A stretch of 64,000 bases of DNA, from contig JBNGIO010006131.1 in assembly GCA_049999805.1 (NCBI GenBank), forward strand, positions 121,884 through 185,883. Direction: 5' to 3'. The notes beneath the pieces were generated by a model that was given only the letters and a program-made list of their open reading frames with translations, was not told the origin of the DNA and did not search any database. Of the stretch, positions 23,219-31,914 are shown piece after piece. The stretch's first letter is position 1. Every line of letters starts with the position of its first letter. This stretch comes from Folioceros fuciformis. Taxonomy: Eukaryota > Anthocerotophyta > Anthocerotopsida > Anthocerotales. The translations under genes and the position numbers were made by a program.

Positions 23219-23467
23219 ATGGCAAGGTACAGCAGCACTATAGCCGTCACGATTGCTCTCATAGTGGTGATTTCCCTCATGGCGTCAGGAGAAGCCCGGG
23301 ATCTCGTGCAGAATTCAGCCGTCAGGGCGAGTCAGGTGGGACTGGAAGACACCTCCGAGGTGCACGTCAACGACGATGATGGCTGCGAGGATCCTATCTG
23401 CTCCTGCCTCCTATGCTCTAACTGTTTCTGCCCTCCGGGGAAAACAACGGGAGTGTTGGTGCACTAG
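23219..23467 (+). CDS. Small secreted Cys-rich peptide, copy B, 82 aa
   Basis: Plus-strand paralogue of the peptide at 14739-14987, same length. Signal peptide residues about 1-26, then an acidic NDDDG segment and the same six-Cys pattern (C56, C61, C63, C66, C69, C71). The last 12 residues are nearly identical between copies. Differences are mostly conservative in the mature part (for example Asp/Glu and Gly/Leu between cysteines). The start was chosen to match copy A; the frame is open further upstream but that part does not look like a protein. It is intact although the neighbouring CbbY copy is broken, so it may still be used. Confidence 0.72.
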   Translation: MARYSSTIAVTIALIVVISLMASGEARDLVQNSAVRASQVGLEDTSEVHVNDDDGCEDPICSCLLCSNCFCPPGKTTGVLVH

Positions 23468-23943
23468 CTTCTTCATTCCACACTTTCATGAAGAAGGGTA
23501 TGCATAATGACGTATATCTCTGCCTGGCCTCACGAGTTGTCTCATCTCGAGCCTCAACTCCCCGACATCTTTGTGTACCAATAAGACAGGCCGTATGCAC
23601 ATGCTTTCTAGCACAGATGAGAAGAGTCCAGAATACCCGGCGATGGCTGCCACAGAAGCCTACATGTAATCCTGGTTCTTCGCTATAATCTGTACGTGAT
23701 TTTTGAGCGTAATCGGAATGCGTAGCTCCAAATTCGAGTGCTACCGGCACGTTCCTCTCTCCTCCTGCCTCACCCCCTTTCAAGCTGGAACGCTGCAAGC
23801 ACGCTTTGTAGGACGAGTAAGCTCGGGACTCCTTTCAGTTCAGTTTCATACACAACATCGTCAAAATTTGTGCACCAAAACCTCAGGAACTCACATGCTG
23901 CCTCATCCTACATAAGCCGAGCACTGGATTCAGAGGTGAGACC

Positions 23944-24200
23944 ATGGCGGCAACAGCAGCAGCGTTCTGCCTGGCGAAGGTGCGTTGGTCCGCTAGCGAG
24001 CGAGCAAACTGGCCTGGAGCAGACCGGCGTGGTGTGAATCTGGAGGCGCCATGCCCACGGCCTGATTTGAGGCTGGGCTTCTGTTCCAGGGCTTCGTTTG
24101 GAGCAATTGGAATGCAGCGATGGCGGGTCTGGCGCAGAGGGCATCGCATTTTCCTTCAATGAGACCTTCGAAGGAGCAGGCGTGCGAGTTCATGCGCTGC
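23944..24200 (+). pseudogene. Broken copy of CbbY-like exon 1
   Basis: Reads the same transit peptide as the gene at 12475-14249 (MAATAAAFCLAKV..., SERANWPGADRRGV..., GFCSRASFGAIG). It then lacks 87 bases that in the parent encode 29 residues including the catalytic DCDGVLVD motif. A further one-base insertion in the ATTTT run puts a TGA soon after. Downstream exons are absent: sequence homology stops at the exon 1 donor region. It cannot make a working phosphatase; at most it could encode a short transit-peptide-like product. Confidence 0.85.
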
Positions 24201-24673
24201 TATCGTCGGGTTTTGCGTTTGTTGCCCGTATCTCACTGTATCCTTAAATTACTATTTATAGAAATTATTTTAAGTATAACTAATCCTATGTAAACTCATT
24301 TTATTAAAAAAATACTGAATAATAAAAAAACAGAAAAAAAAACTAAAAGATTTATAGTGAGATAACCATCAAGATGTAGAAACAAAATCCCAAAACCTCC
24401 AGCCAAGATGGGTGATTTACTTCCCTCATCACAAGCTTATCACACATGTTGTGATCCACTCTCTCCGTTTTCATAACTTCCTTGGTTTTACTATTTAGGT
24501 GTAAAACACAATCGGGATTTCACTCTCAAGGCGTTTAGGGTTTGTAGGAATTTTGTTACCTGGAGATGGTGAGCAGGAAGGCAAACAACGGTTTGCGGAA
24601 TGAAGTGCATCGCATGCGCAACTGCATGAGCAAGTGCGTGCCTGGGCAAGCGTGGGGCTCGATCAATCTGACC
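24201..24673. other. AT-rich spacer
   Basis: Poly(A)/poly(T)-rich DNA after the duplication end, then the 3' flank of the oxidoreductase gene. Nothing recognised. Confidence 0.6.
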
Positions 24674-25592
24674 TTACTTGAGCCCGAGCAGACGCCGGGT
24701 GCGAGAGACGCCGAGATCGCTGCACTGGCAAATGGCAGCGACGCGGCCGCTGCACAGGCAGCACGGGCTCTGATAGATGGCGCTGTAGCGGCCCAGTGGA
24801 ACCACGGCTACCAGGCATTTGGACGTGCTGTATTTCTTGAGCTGCTTGCACTTGGGATCCTTGATGAGCTTCTTGATGTTTTGGATGCACACATTGGCGT
24901 GCGCCTCCGCATAGTGCCCCTTCTTCATCTCTTTGATGGCCGTGAGATCCCCTACCCCGAATACGTTATGGAAACCAGGCACCCGCAACGTGTCATCCAC
25001 CTTGAGCCGGCCCTGCTCGTCCAAGGCGTCCTTGAATTCGGATTCCCGGAGCCAGGGGCTTCCCACGGCCTTGCCACAGCACAGAAAGTGAACGTCGGCA
25101 GGGATCTTGGTGCCCTTGGCCGTGGCGTAGGGCGGGCCCTTGACATTCTCCACCTTGTCATCCAAGATCACCTCCACTCCCCTCCCCTGCAGCCACGCTA
25201 GGGCTTTCTTGGACGCAGAAGGATGGATGTGCTCCAGCAGCCTGGTCCCGGCGTGCACCAGCGTGAGCTTCACGTCCGGGAAATTGGTCACCACCTCCGC
25301 CGCCAGCTCAACCCCCGAAGGTCCCCCTCCCACGATGACGACATGTTTGGCTGCCTGAAGCTTCTTGTTGTCCTTGTGGAACTCCTCGATGCGGCCCTCT
25401 CTGGTCAGCGAGTTCTTGTAGGTGTTATCTGTGGCGATGACGAGGAAGTCGAACTCGATGTGCTCTCCATGGTCTGTTGTGACGGCGGTGCGGGTGGCGT
25501 TGCGAGCGCTGTTGGTAACTAGGGTTGGTTTCTGCAGGTAATCGGAGTGGAGAAAGCACGCCCTGGCGGCCAATGCTGGCTCTGTTATACAC
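24674..25592 (-). CDS. FSP1/AIF-M2-like NAD(P)H quinone oxidoreductase, N-terminus in a gap
   Basis: Open minus-strand frame ending in TAA at 24674-24676. It starts at or just before the 100-N gap; an AG acceptor at 25583-25582 would begin the exon at 25581. Visible residues (about 302) include FDFLVIAT, an NAD-binding VVIVGGGPSGVELAAEV Rossmann motif, LLEHIHPSASKKALAWLQ, HFLCCGKAVGSPWL, NVFGVGDLTAIKEMKKGHYAEAHA (FAD-binding GD motif) and VPLGR near the end. Plant members of this family are about 360-370 aa, so about 65-70 N-terminal residues with the first FAD GxGxxG motif are missing. No such motif is visible in 25693-25960. It may lie in the gap, or the gene may be truncated. The last 30 residues are Cys-rich and diverge from the family. 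Flavoprotein reducing quinones, membrane-associated in known members. Confidence 0.75.
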
Positions 25593-25692
25593 NNNNNNNN
25601 NNNNNNNNNNNNNNNNNNNNNNNNNNNNNNNNNNNNNNNNNNNNNNNNNNNNNNNNNNNNNNNNNNNNNNNNNNNNNNNNNNNNNNNNNNNN
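25593..25692. other. Assembly gap (100 N)
   Basis: Run of N of the standard unknown-size length, cutting the 5' part of the FSP1-like gene. Confidence 1.
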
Positions 25693-26205
25693 GGACAAAT
25701 ACCATGTCATGAGGTGAGGTGCGCAAAAATTTTCTGCACCGCCAACGCACTTGCCAATTGGCGGACAGACATGGATGAACCTGAGTTCGGATCCGGGACT
25801 TGGACGGCCCACATCTTTGCTCTCTCCACCGGCGAATTGGCTCTTGAGGGAGAAGCCCCGCTCAGGCCTCGCTAGCAAGCAGGGCACACTCAGGGAGAGA
25901 CGGCCGGCCATCCAGGCGTCGCGATGGTTCATTTTCATTCAGAAAAACAAGGAATAATTTAAGATGGGGTGTAGAATTACAAAAATTTCAGAAAATCCAA
26001 GTGAAGCTTTGCTACATAGGTCTTGCACATTTACGACCAGCAGGCGCGATTCATTCTGCGCCACCACCAAGTCCAGATCCTTTCTTCACTTTGTTTCTTG
26101 CCCTTTCTTGAGTCAATTCGACTCACGCCGTCGCTGCACAAACCTCAGAACAGCCAAGTTGGTCAGGCAGAGGCCAGATCCAGGAAGATCGGGTCCCACA
26201 ACACC
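25693..26205. other. Intergenic DNA between gap and aldolase
   Basis: No exon of the FSP1-like gene recognised. Includes the 3' flank of the aldolase gene. Confidence 0.5.
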
Positions 26206-27856
26206 TCAGTAAGTATATCCAGCAACGAACATCCCCTTCTTGGCTTCCTCTGATTCTCCTTCAGCGGTGTACTTGCCGAGCTGGGCCAGGGAGTTCAATT
26301 TCGCTCTCACAAGGAGGGCCTGCTGTGCGGCCTTCACATTCTCCGGTTGGCCCTTCCAGGTTTTGAGAACAGAGTTCTGCAGAGCCCTAGCGTAGGAGAA
26401 CGACACGTGCCACGGGTTGGGGCTCTGGTTCATGGCGTTGAGGTTTAGGGTTGCCTCCACCTCTGACTGTCCTCCTGACAAGAACTGCAGGACGGAACAG
26501 AGAGGTAATCAGAAGACGACTACCACACAGGTATGGTGACTCTATTCAGGTCAATTCCATGAGGGTCAATCAAATCTCACCATGATCCCGGGGACAGCTG
26601 GTGGCACCCTCCTCTTCAGGAGGGTAAGGGTGTACTCGGCCACCTGCTCGGGTGTGGCCTTGACAGAGCTCTGGGCTCCGGGGGTAACCATGCTGGGCTT
26701 GAGGAGGATACCCTCGAACAGCACATTGTTCTCGGCCAGGAAGAAGAACACCTTGGACCACACCTTCTCAGCCACTTCCAGGGTGCGGTCGATGCCGTGT
26801 TCACCGTCCAGCAGGATCTCGGGCTCGACAATGGGGACCAAACCGTTGTCCTGCCCAATCATAGCAGGTCTTCAGATAAGCAGGGAAGAGGCCAGAGACG
26901 AGTGTGGACAGAGGAGAAAACGGGTAAATTCTCTACAACAAAAAATATCCGAAGAGGACCTGTGAGATGGCAGCGTATCGAGCAAGTCCCCAGGCAGCTT
27001 CAGTGACAGCCAGCTCGGAGGGGCCGTTGGGAATGCTGATCACAGTTCTCCTGCAGACCACGAGAACAGCTCATTACGCCAGCCAAAAACATACATACCC
27101 GAGCCCATGGAAAAAACACTCACCACTTGGCAAAGCGGGCACCCTGCTTGTAGTAGCCAGCAGACCGGGAGGCAAGGCCGTCCAGACCTTGGCACCAGGA
27201 CTCGTTGTTGGATCCTGTCAAGGGCACCAAACCCTGGAACACAGGCAACAGCATTCATGAGCAAGGCAACAACAAGGCACCAATGCAATCAAACCAAGCA
27301 CCGAATTTTGCCACCACTCACCTTGTCCACCTTAATACCGGGGAGAATGCTCTGCTCAGTCAGGACATCCACCATCTTCTTGCCATCCGTGGTGGACTGG
27401 TACAAGGTCTCCTCGAACAGAATAGCACCAGACACGTACTCTCCCAGCCCAGGGGCAGACACCAGGAGCTGCCTGTAAGCCTGCCTGTTAGCCTCGGTGT
27501 TCTCCAGCCCGATGGAGGCCAACCGCAGCCCGCAGGTGGCATTGGACTCGTCCATGGCCAGAATTCCCCGCCCCGGAGACGCCACCGATTTCTGCGCGAC
27601 ACAACCAACCACACCACCCTGAGCACCCGACTCCTAGCCCCAACACTCAGCCACCGACACCAAAACCCCATGAAACAGCACGTACCGCGGTCTTCCTCAG
27701 CTCCTCCTCATACCCCCCAGCGCGCACGGCCAGAGGCGCCGCCAAGCGGACGCTGGTGGGCGCAGCTGCCTGACGCACTGCCTTGCCGGAGAAATCCGAC
27801 TTGGGCAGGGCCACAGACTGCTTCAGCAAGCTGGAGGTGGCTGCCATGGCCGCCAT
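26206..27856 (-). CDS. Plastid class I fructose-bisphosphate aldolase, 396 aa, six exons
   Basis: Exons 27856-27686, 27591-27322, 27233-27124, 27050-26960, 26850-26581 and 26484-26206 join in phase to 396 codons plus stop. Residues 1-46 are a plastid transit peptide ([14 protein letters not shown]..., Ser/Ala/Lys-rich; a second ATG at 27847). The core starts [11 protein letters not shown] and carries [15 protein letters not shown] (Asp71), [16 protein letters not shown], the Schiff-base lysine in [10 protein letters not shown] (Lys265), [15 protein letters not shown] and the C-terminal tyrosine end [11 protein letters not shown]. It cleaves and forms fructose-1,6- and sedoheptulose-1,7-bisphosphate in the Calvin cycle. 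Length equals Arabidopsis plastid aldolases (about 390-398). All key residues are present; no oddities. Confidence 0.96.
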
Positions 27857-28619
27857 TGCAGAGGAGGAGTGGAACCCGGCGGAGCAGGAGGAAGACGAGC
27901 GGGTCCGCGTGGATCGGGTGGAAGAAAGAAAGGAACAACACAGCCTGAAGCACTTGGTTGCCTGGTGCGGGGGATTTCAAGGCCTTCCTGCGTCCAGACG
28001 CTTGTGGTTGTAGAACGCGGGTCGATTTCAGGCATTCCTAGCCGGTCACCTTTCGACAAACCAAAGCCCCTTATCTGGATGCTACTCTATCTTTCTTCGT
28101 CACCAGTCCTACTTCGTAGAAGAATATTACCTACATATCCCGTTTTAAGCTGGGGGAATAGCGTCGGGACGCAGGAAGGACACATTTTTAGCACACCTCA
28201 AGATGATTCCAGGGTTGAAGCTAGGTAGCCCTGTCTTTCGCAACAATCTTGCTTGAACTAATAGACATCACTTGCAATGTCCATCACCAAAAGGCAATTT
28301 GCTTTGCTTGTGTTGTTGGGTCCATACCATCAATTGCAAAGTCCATCACCAAAAGGCAATTCGCTTTGCTTGTGTTGTTGGGTCCATACCATCAACTGCA
28401 ATGTCCATCACCAAAAGGCAATTTGCTTTGCTTGTGTTGTTGAGTCCATACCATCAACTGCAATGTCCATCACTAAAAGACAATTTGTTTGCTTGTGTTG
28501 TTGGGTCCATACAATCAACCCAGCTCCTCACATGGTCCTCTTTGTTGTAAGGACTCCTCAAGTTTGGCATGCTGTGAAGTCGTCCTCCGCCTTCTGATCT
28601 GAACTCGTCGATACGAGGC
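27857..28619. other. Promoter side of the aldolase and a satellite-like repeat
   Basis: 27857-28250 is the presumed aldolase promoter and leader. 28271-28520 is a 62-bp tandem array listed separately. No gene seen. Confidence 0.55.
28271..28520 (+). repeat. 62-bp tandem repeat, four copies
   Basis: The landmark CCATCACCAAAAGGCAATT recurs at 28281, 28343, 28405 and 28467, an exact 62-base period. The last unit is slightly diverged. The period is not a multiple of three, so the reading frames through it are not conserved coding sequence. Confidence 0.95.
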
Positions 28620-29214
28620 ATGGAGGATGTAAGCTCGCAGCCTTACTCGCAGGCTCTTCAAAGTCTCCATGTACTCAACAAGTTGGCATTAAAAACTGAA
28701 CAACGGAGGCTGAGAAAACGAAAAGAAACGGAAGAAAAAGGCTTTCCCATGAAACGCTGGGCTTTGAGCTGGAGAGAGTTACGTACTCTTGTAGACTGGA
28801 GACGTGCCCACTGGTAAGTGGTGCTGCTTGAAATCATCTATTATTTCAGGAGCTGGAAAAAGGGTACATACGCATCGGCTCTGCGTATGGCCAAATTATT
28901 TAGCACATTTGCCGCGGGCCTCGTGAGGCGTGAGTGTCCGTCCCAGCTGCAGCTGCTCTCGTTCGGCGCGAGTTCCTTTTCTACATCCAGGCCGAATGTG
29001 CTGCTCCGGCTCCTTGCTCGGTTTCCGCTAGTACCGCATGCCCCGAGCGTGAGTTGCACATTGAGGTGCGTGATTCGTTGCTTCGCATGGCTGGTGTGTG
29101 TTTGTGTGTGTGCGTGTGCAGCGCAGTGGTGGTGGCTGATCTCGGTGCCGGTGTCACTGCAGATCGGGTAGGGTACGCGTGAGGGTTGAATTAGGGGATC
29201 GCAGCGTCAAGGCC
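28620..29214. other. Upstream region of the sucrase/ferredoxin-like gene
   Basis: Contains a presequence-like open stretch from ATG 28890 to a GTGAGT donor at 29049, and a GT-rich run at about 29093-29130 ending in CAG. This may be a transcribed leader with one intron. I could not join the stretch to the downstream gene in phase. Confidence 0.45.
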
Positions 29215-30477
29215 ATGGCGTCCGAGGGTGGAGAAGTGGAATCGGTAGCGCCTGAGGTTGAGGAGAAGAGTTCCTTGGCAACAGGGGGTGTGGAAGATGT
29301 CAGTGCCGACTCTGTGGCAGCCAATTTAGAAACGGAAGCTATCGGCGGGAAGACGCCTGAATTGGTTGTGAGCGGCCGTGGAGAGGTTGTTTCCGGGGAT
29401 CTCAGTTCCCCGGACGCTACGGAGAAGGTAGATGAGAATTCGGAGGTTGGATTTGCCAGGAAGGAGATGTATGAGAAGCCACTGGTCGGGACAGTGCAGC
29501 TGTATGAGAGGCATTTGTTCTTGTGCTATAAGGAGGCGGAGAGCTGGCCCGTCGCGTTGGAGGCCTTGAAAGAGGAGACGTTGCCGCGGAGTTTGGCGGC
29601 CGCTCTGAAGGCCAGGCGCGATGACATGCCTCGGAAGACGAGGATGACTCTATGTGACGGCAAGGAGGGGGAAGGGGATCTGCTCGTCTTTCCGGACATG
29701 GTGCGGTACAAGGGCTTGGTGCCGGAGCAGGTTGAAGCGTTTGTGGAGGAGGTGCTGGTGCAAGGGCAGGAGTCGAAGGAGGTAGCTTCCGAGAAGCTCA
29801 GCGGGAGTCATGTGTTTGTGTGTGCTCACGGGGCCAAGGACAGGCGATGTGGCTACTGCGGACCTATCTTGATCGACGGCTTTAAGAAGGAAGCCGAGAA
29901 GGCGGAGCTGAGAGGGGAGGTTTTCGTGCGTGCGTGCTCCCACATCGGTGGCCACAAGTATGCGGGGAATGTGATAGTCTTTCGACCGGGTTCGGACGGG
30001 CTGGCTCAAGGGCACTGGTTTGGATATGTCACTCCCGACGATGTGCCCTACCTGATCGAAGAACACATAAAAAACGGGGAGGTTGTTGAGCGGCTGTGGA
30101 GGGGACAGATGGGGGTTGGCGAGGCAGAGCAGAAGGAGAGGCAGCGCAGTAGGAACGATGCGAGGCACTTGGAGTGTGCCTGCGCTAAGACGGCCGTTGC
30201 TTGTGAGAACGGGGGGGTCGTAAGCCCTCGTCAGCCGGGGATTTGCTGCAAGTCTGTTGAAGTGCCTGTTGATATTTCTCTGGTATCTAATGCGGAAACT
30301 GTGGAGCACGTAAAGGCGGTTCTTGCTCCCCCTCGGTTCTTGTCTTGGCAGAGGCTTAATACTTTGGTGAAAACCTGGGAGCGTGGGGACAGTCTGGCTG
30401 CCCTGGCCGTCCTTGGAGCTGCCTCGACCGTGGTCGCTGCTTACTTCGTGAGAAACCACTTCAAGGCCCGCGTCTGA
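29215..30477 (+). CDS. Sucrase/ferredoxin-like (thioredoxin-like ferredoxin) protein, 420 aa
   Basis: Single exon from ATG 29215 (an upstream in-frame GTG is not a plant start). Residues 1-85 are an acidic low-complexity N-terminus. The conserved family domain runs from about 86 to 305: EMYEKPLVGTVQLYERHLFLCYK, FPDMVRYKGL, then the cluster-binding region CAHGAKDRRCGYCGP (Cys203, 212, 215) and CSHIGGHKYAGNVI (Cys241, His243, His247), then GHWFGYVTPDDVPYLI. Related proteins bind a [2Fe-2S] cluster in a thioredoxin fold; the yeast relative AIM32 is mitochondrial. The C-terminus has a single hydrophobic segment (about 391-412) and a short basic end, suggesting a tail anchor. A GTAAGT two bases after the stop could be a 3'UTR intron donor. 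The biological role in plants is unclear. Confidence 0.9.
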   Translation: MASEGGEVESVAPEVEEKSSLATGGVEDVSADSVAANLETEAIGGKTPELVVSGRGEVVSGDLSSPDATEKVDENSEVGFARKEMYEKPLVGTVQLYERHLFLCYKEAESWPVALEALKEETLPRSLAAALKARRDDMPRKTRMTLCDGKEGEGDLLVFPDMVRYKGLVPEQVEAFVEEVLVQGQESKEVASEKLSGSHVFVCAHGAKDRRCGYCGPILIDGFKKEAEKAELRGEVFVRACSHIGGHKYAGNVIVFRPGSDGLAQGHWFGYVTPDDVPYLIEEHIKNGEVVERLWRGQMGVGEAEQKERQRSRNDARHLECACAKTAVACENGGVVSPRQPGICCKSVEVPVDISLVSNAETVEHVKAVLAPPRFLSWQRLNTLVKTWERGDSLAALAVLGAASTVVAAYFVRNHFKARV

Positions 30478-31084
30478 GGGTAAGTACAGGGACTTGTACA
30501 AGGGCTTGCTGGCGGAACGGTGCTGCAAACGAGTGTTTCTCACTATGGTACTTTGCAAGAGTGGAGGCGTGTAGGGACAACTATTTTACTCTACTGGCGT
30601 GGGCTGGACTTGAGCCAGTTGACTCAATTTTGTGGAGCCTTGAAGACAACCTGTTGCAGAGTGCGTCTATAACTTTTTTACGTAAGACATGCCCAAGCAC
30701 GCTGAACTTACTTGGCTCAGTTGTGCCTACTCTTGGGCCTCATTAGCCCTTAATTTGTGCGTATCGTACAGACATGGAACTTCCCACGCCATATCGAGCT
30801 ATTTGAAATTTGAATAAGCACCTAGTTTGAGACTCTGAGCGCTTTCCCTCTCCACCTTTGAAAGTACATGCCAGACAAGACACGATTCTGGCTGCTTCCC
30901 TCCATCTATCTTGAAAGCACATGGAAGAGGCGTGAATGATGTTGACAGAAGATCTCTCCCACCTCCAGTATGGTTATCAATGGAGGTGAATTCTCCACGT
31001 AATGTTTCCGCCAGTCAATCAGCGCTCCTAGAGTCGACACTTGCTACAAAACTGCCGTTCAACCGCAAGTAGTCTGCCCTTTCC
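30478..31084. other. Convergent 3' flanks
   Basis: Between the stop codons of the plus-strand sucrase/ferredoxin-like gene and the minus-strand one-helix protein gene. Presumed 3'UTRs; nothing else recognised. Confidence 0.6.
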
Positions 31085-31914
31085 CTAGAAGCCAGGGGGA
31101 GCAACCTCATCCAGATAGCCGAACACGGTATCAACATAATTAGCTACCTGCGAGCGAAGGCAGCATGTCAGTGGCACATCAGCATCGGGACACTCGGAGC
31201 CGGTCGAGAAAAATGTCAGGACTCTAGGCAGAAAAGAATCACTCACCTGAACAAGTATGCCGTCGCCAGTGTAGCCCTCGATAACCACACCGGCTGTCAA
31301 ACCGAGCATAGCCCATCCACCGTTGATGGCTTCTATTTTCCGTTGCCTCTGAGGGCAATGTCAGGAGCACTGAGTCCACCAAGCTTAGCAGCCAGCCACA
31401 CGGTTTCAAATGCAGCAATGCCAAACTTACCCTAAATCTGACACGGTCTTGCAGCAATTTCCACTCTTCAGCAGCCAGGCGCTTAGCTTCCAGCGGGTCC
31501 ACCATGATCACCACCTTGGGTTTCCTTGATGGAGACTTCCTTGGGGCATTCTGCGTGCAGATTCCAACACATGTGCCTCCAGTAAGCCTCCAGCACGTTC
31601 CGGAACAGCATTCCCTCTAAGGCTCACACACACTCACAGTAGTGAGCTCCGACACCACTCTCAGCTCGGAAGCACTTCGCCGCTGCCACCTCCACCTTGA
31701 CAACGCAATCTGCCTGAAGTTCGTTCTTCCAATACTGCAAGATTTCGCGCCTGCGGCACAATAGCAAGCAGTAGGCTTCAACCCCGCGCCTCCCTGTGTG
31801 CATCACCGTGATGTGGAAAGGCGACTGACCGATGTGAAGGCACAAGGCGCTGCTGGCTGGAGAGAGTACAAGGGTGGGAGAATCCACAGGAGCCATAGAA
31901 ACTGTCGCCACCAT
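31085..31914 (-). CDS. One-helix chlorophyll-binding-motif protein (HLIP/SEP/OHP-like), plastid, 160 aa
   Basis: Five exons: 31914-31830, 31750-31638, 31550-31431, 31348-31247 and 31147-31085, closing to 160 codons plus TAG. The exon 2 frame is fixed by the phase-0 join to exon 3, where the other frames give stops. Residues 1-75 are Ser/Arg-rich and transit-peptide-like. A basic and acidic stretch follows (KPKVVIMVDPLEAKRLAAEEW). The single helix is about residues 112-130, E112-AIN-GGWAMLGLTAGVVIE, then GYTGDGILVQ. This is the light-harvesting generic motif ExxNxRxAMxG with Glu112 and Asn115 kept. Position 117, normally Arg, is Gly. One-helix proteins bind chlorophyll or carotenoid during photosystem assembly and light stress. 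I cannot say which subgroup. Confidence 0.8.

Larger units (their letters stand above)
22720..24200. repeat. Right arm of the ~1.5-kb inverted segmental duplication
   Basis: Inverted match to 13926-15450 as described there. It begins with sequence homologous to the upstream flank of the PPR gene and ends inside CbbY exon 1, just past the position matching the exon 1 donor. The 7.3 kb between the arms contains the PPR gene, the secreted-protein gene and the AT-rich region. Confidence 0.85.

Noticed and set aside
24566-25201. Plus-strand frame of 211 codons
   Set aside because: Antisense to the FSP1-like oxidoreductase, whose Rossmann motif is unmistakable.
28271-28520. CRISPR-like array
   Set aside because: Units are directly contiguous with no unique spacers, and the context is a plant nuclear genome.
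28249-28600. Repeated reading frames of about 64-106 codons
   Set aside because: Caused by the 62-bp tandem array. The period is not a multiple of three, so the same peptide appears in successive frames without selection.
29650-30558. Long minus-strand frame (302 codons)
   Set aside because: It lies antisense to the well-supported sucrase/ferredoxin-like gene, has no family features, and reflects codon bias of the plus-strand gene.
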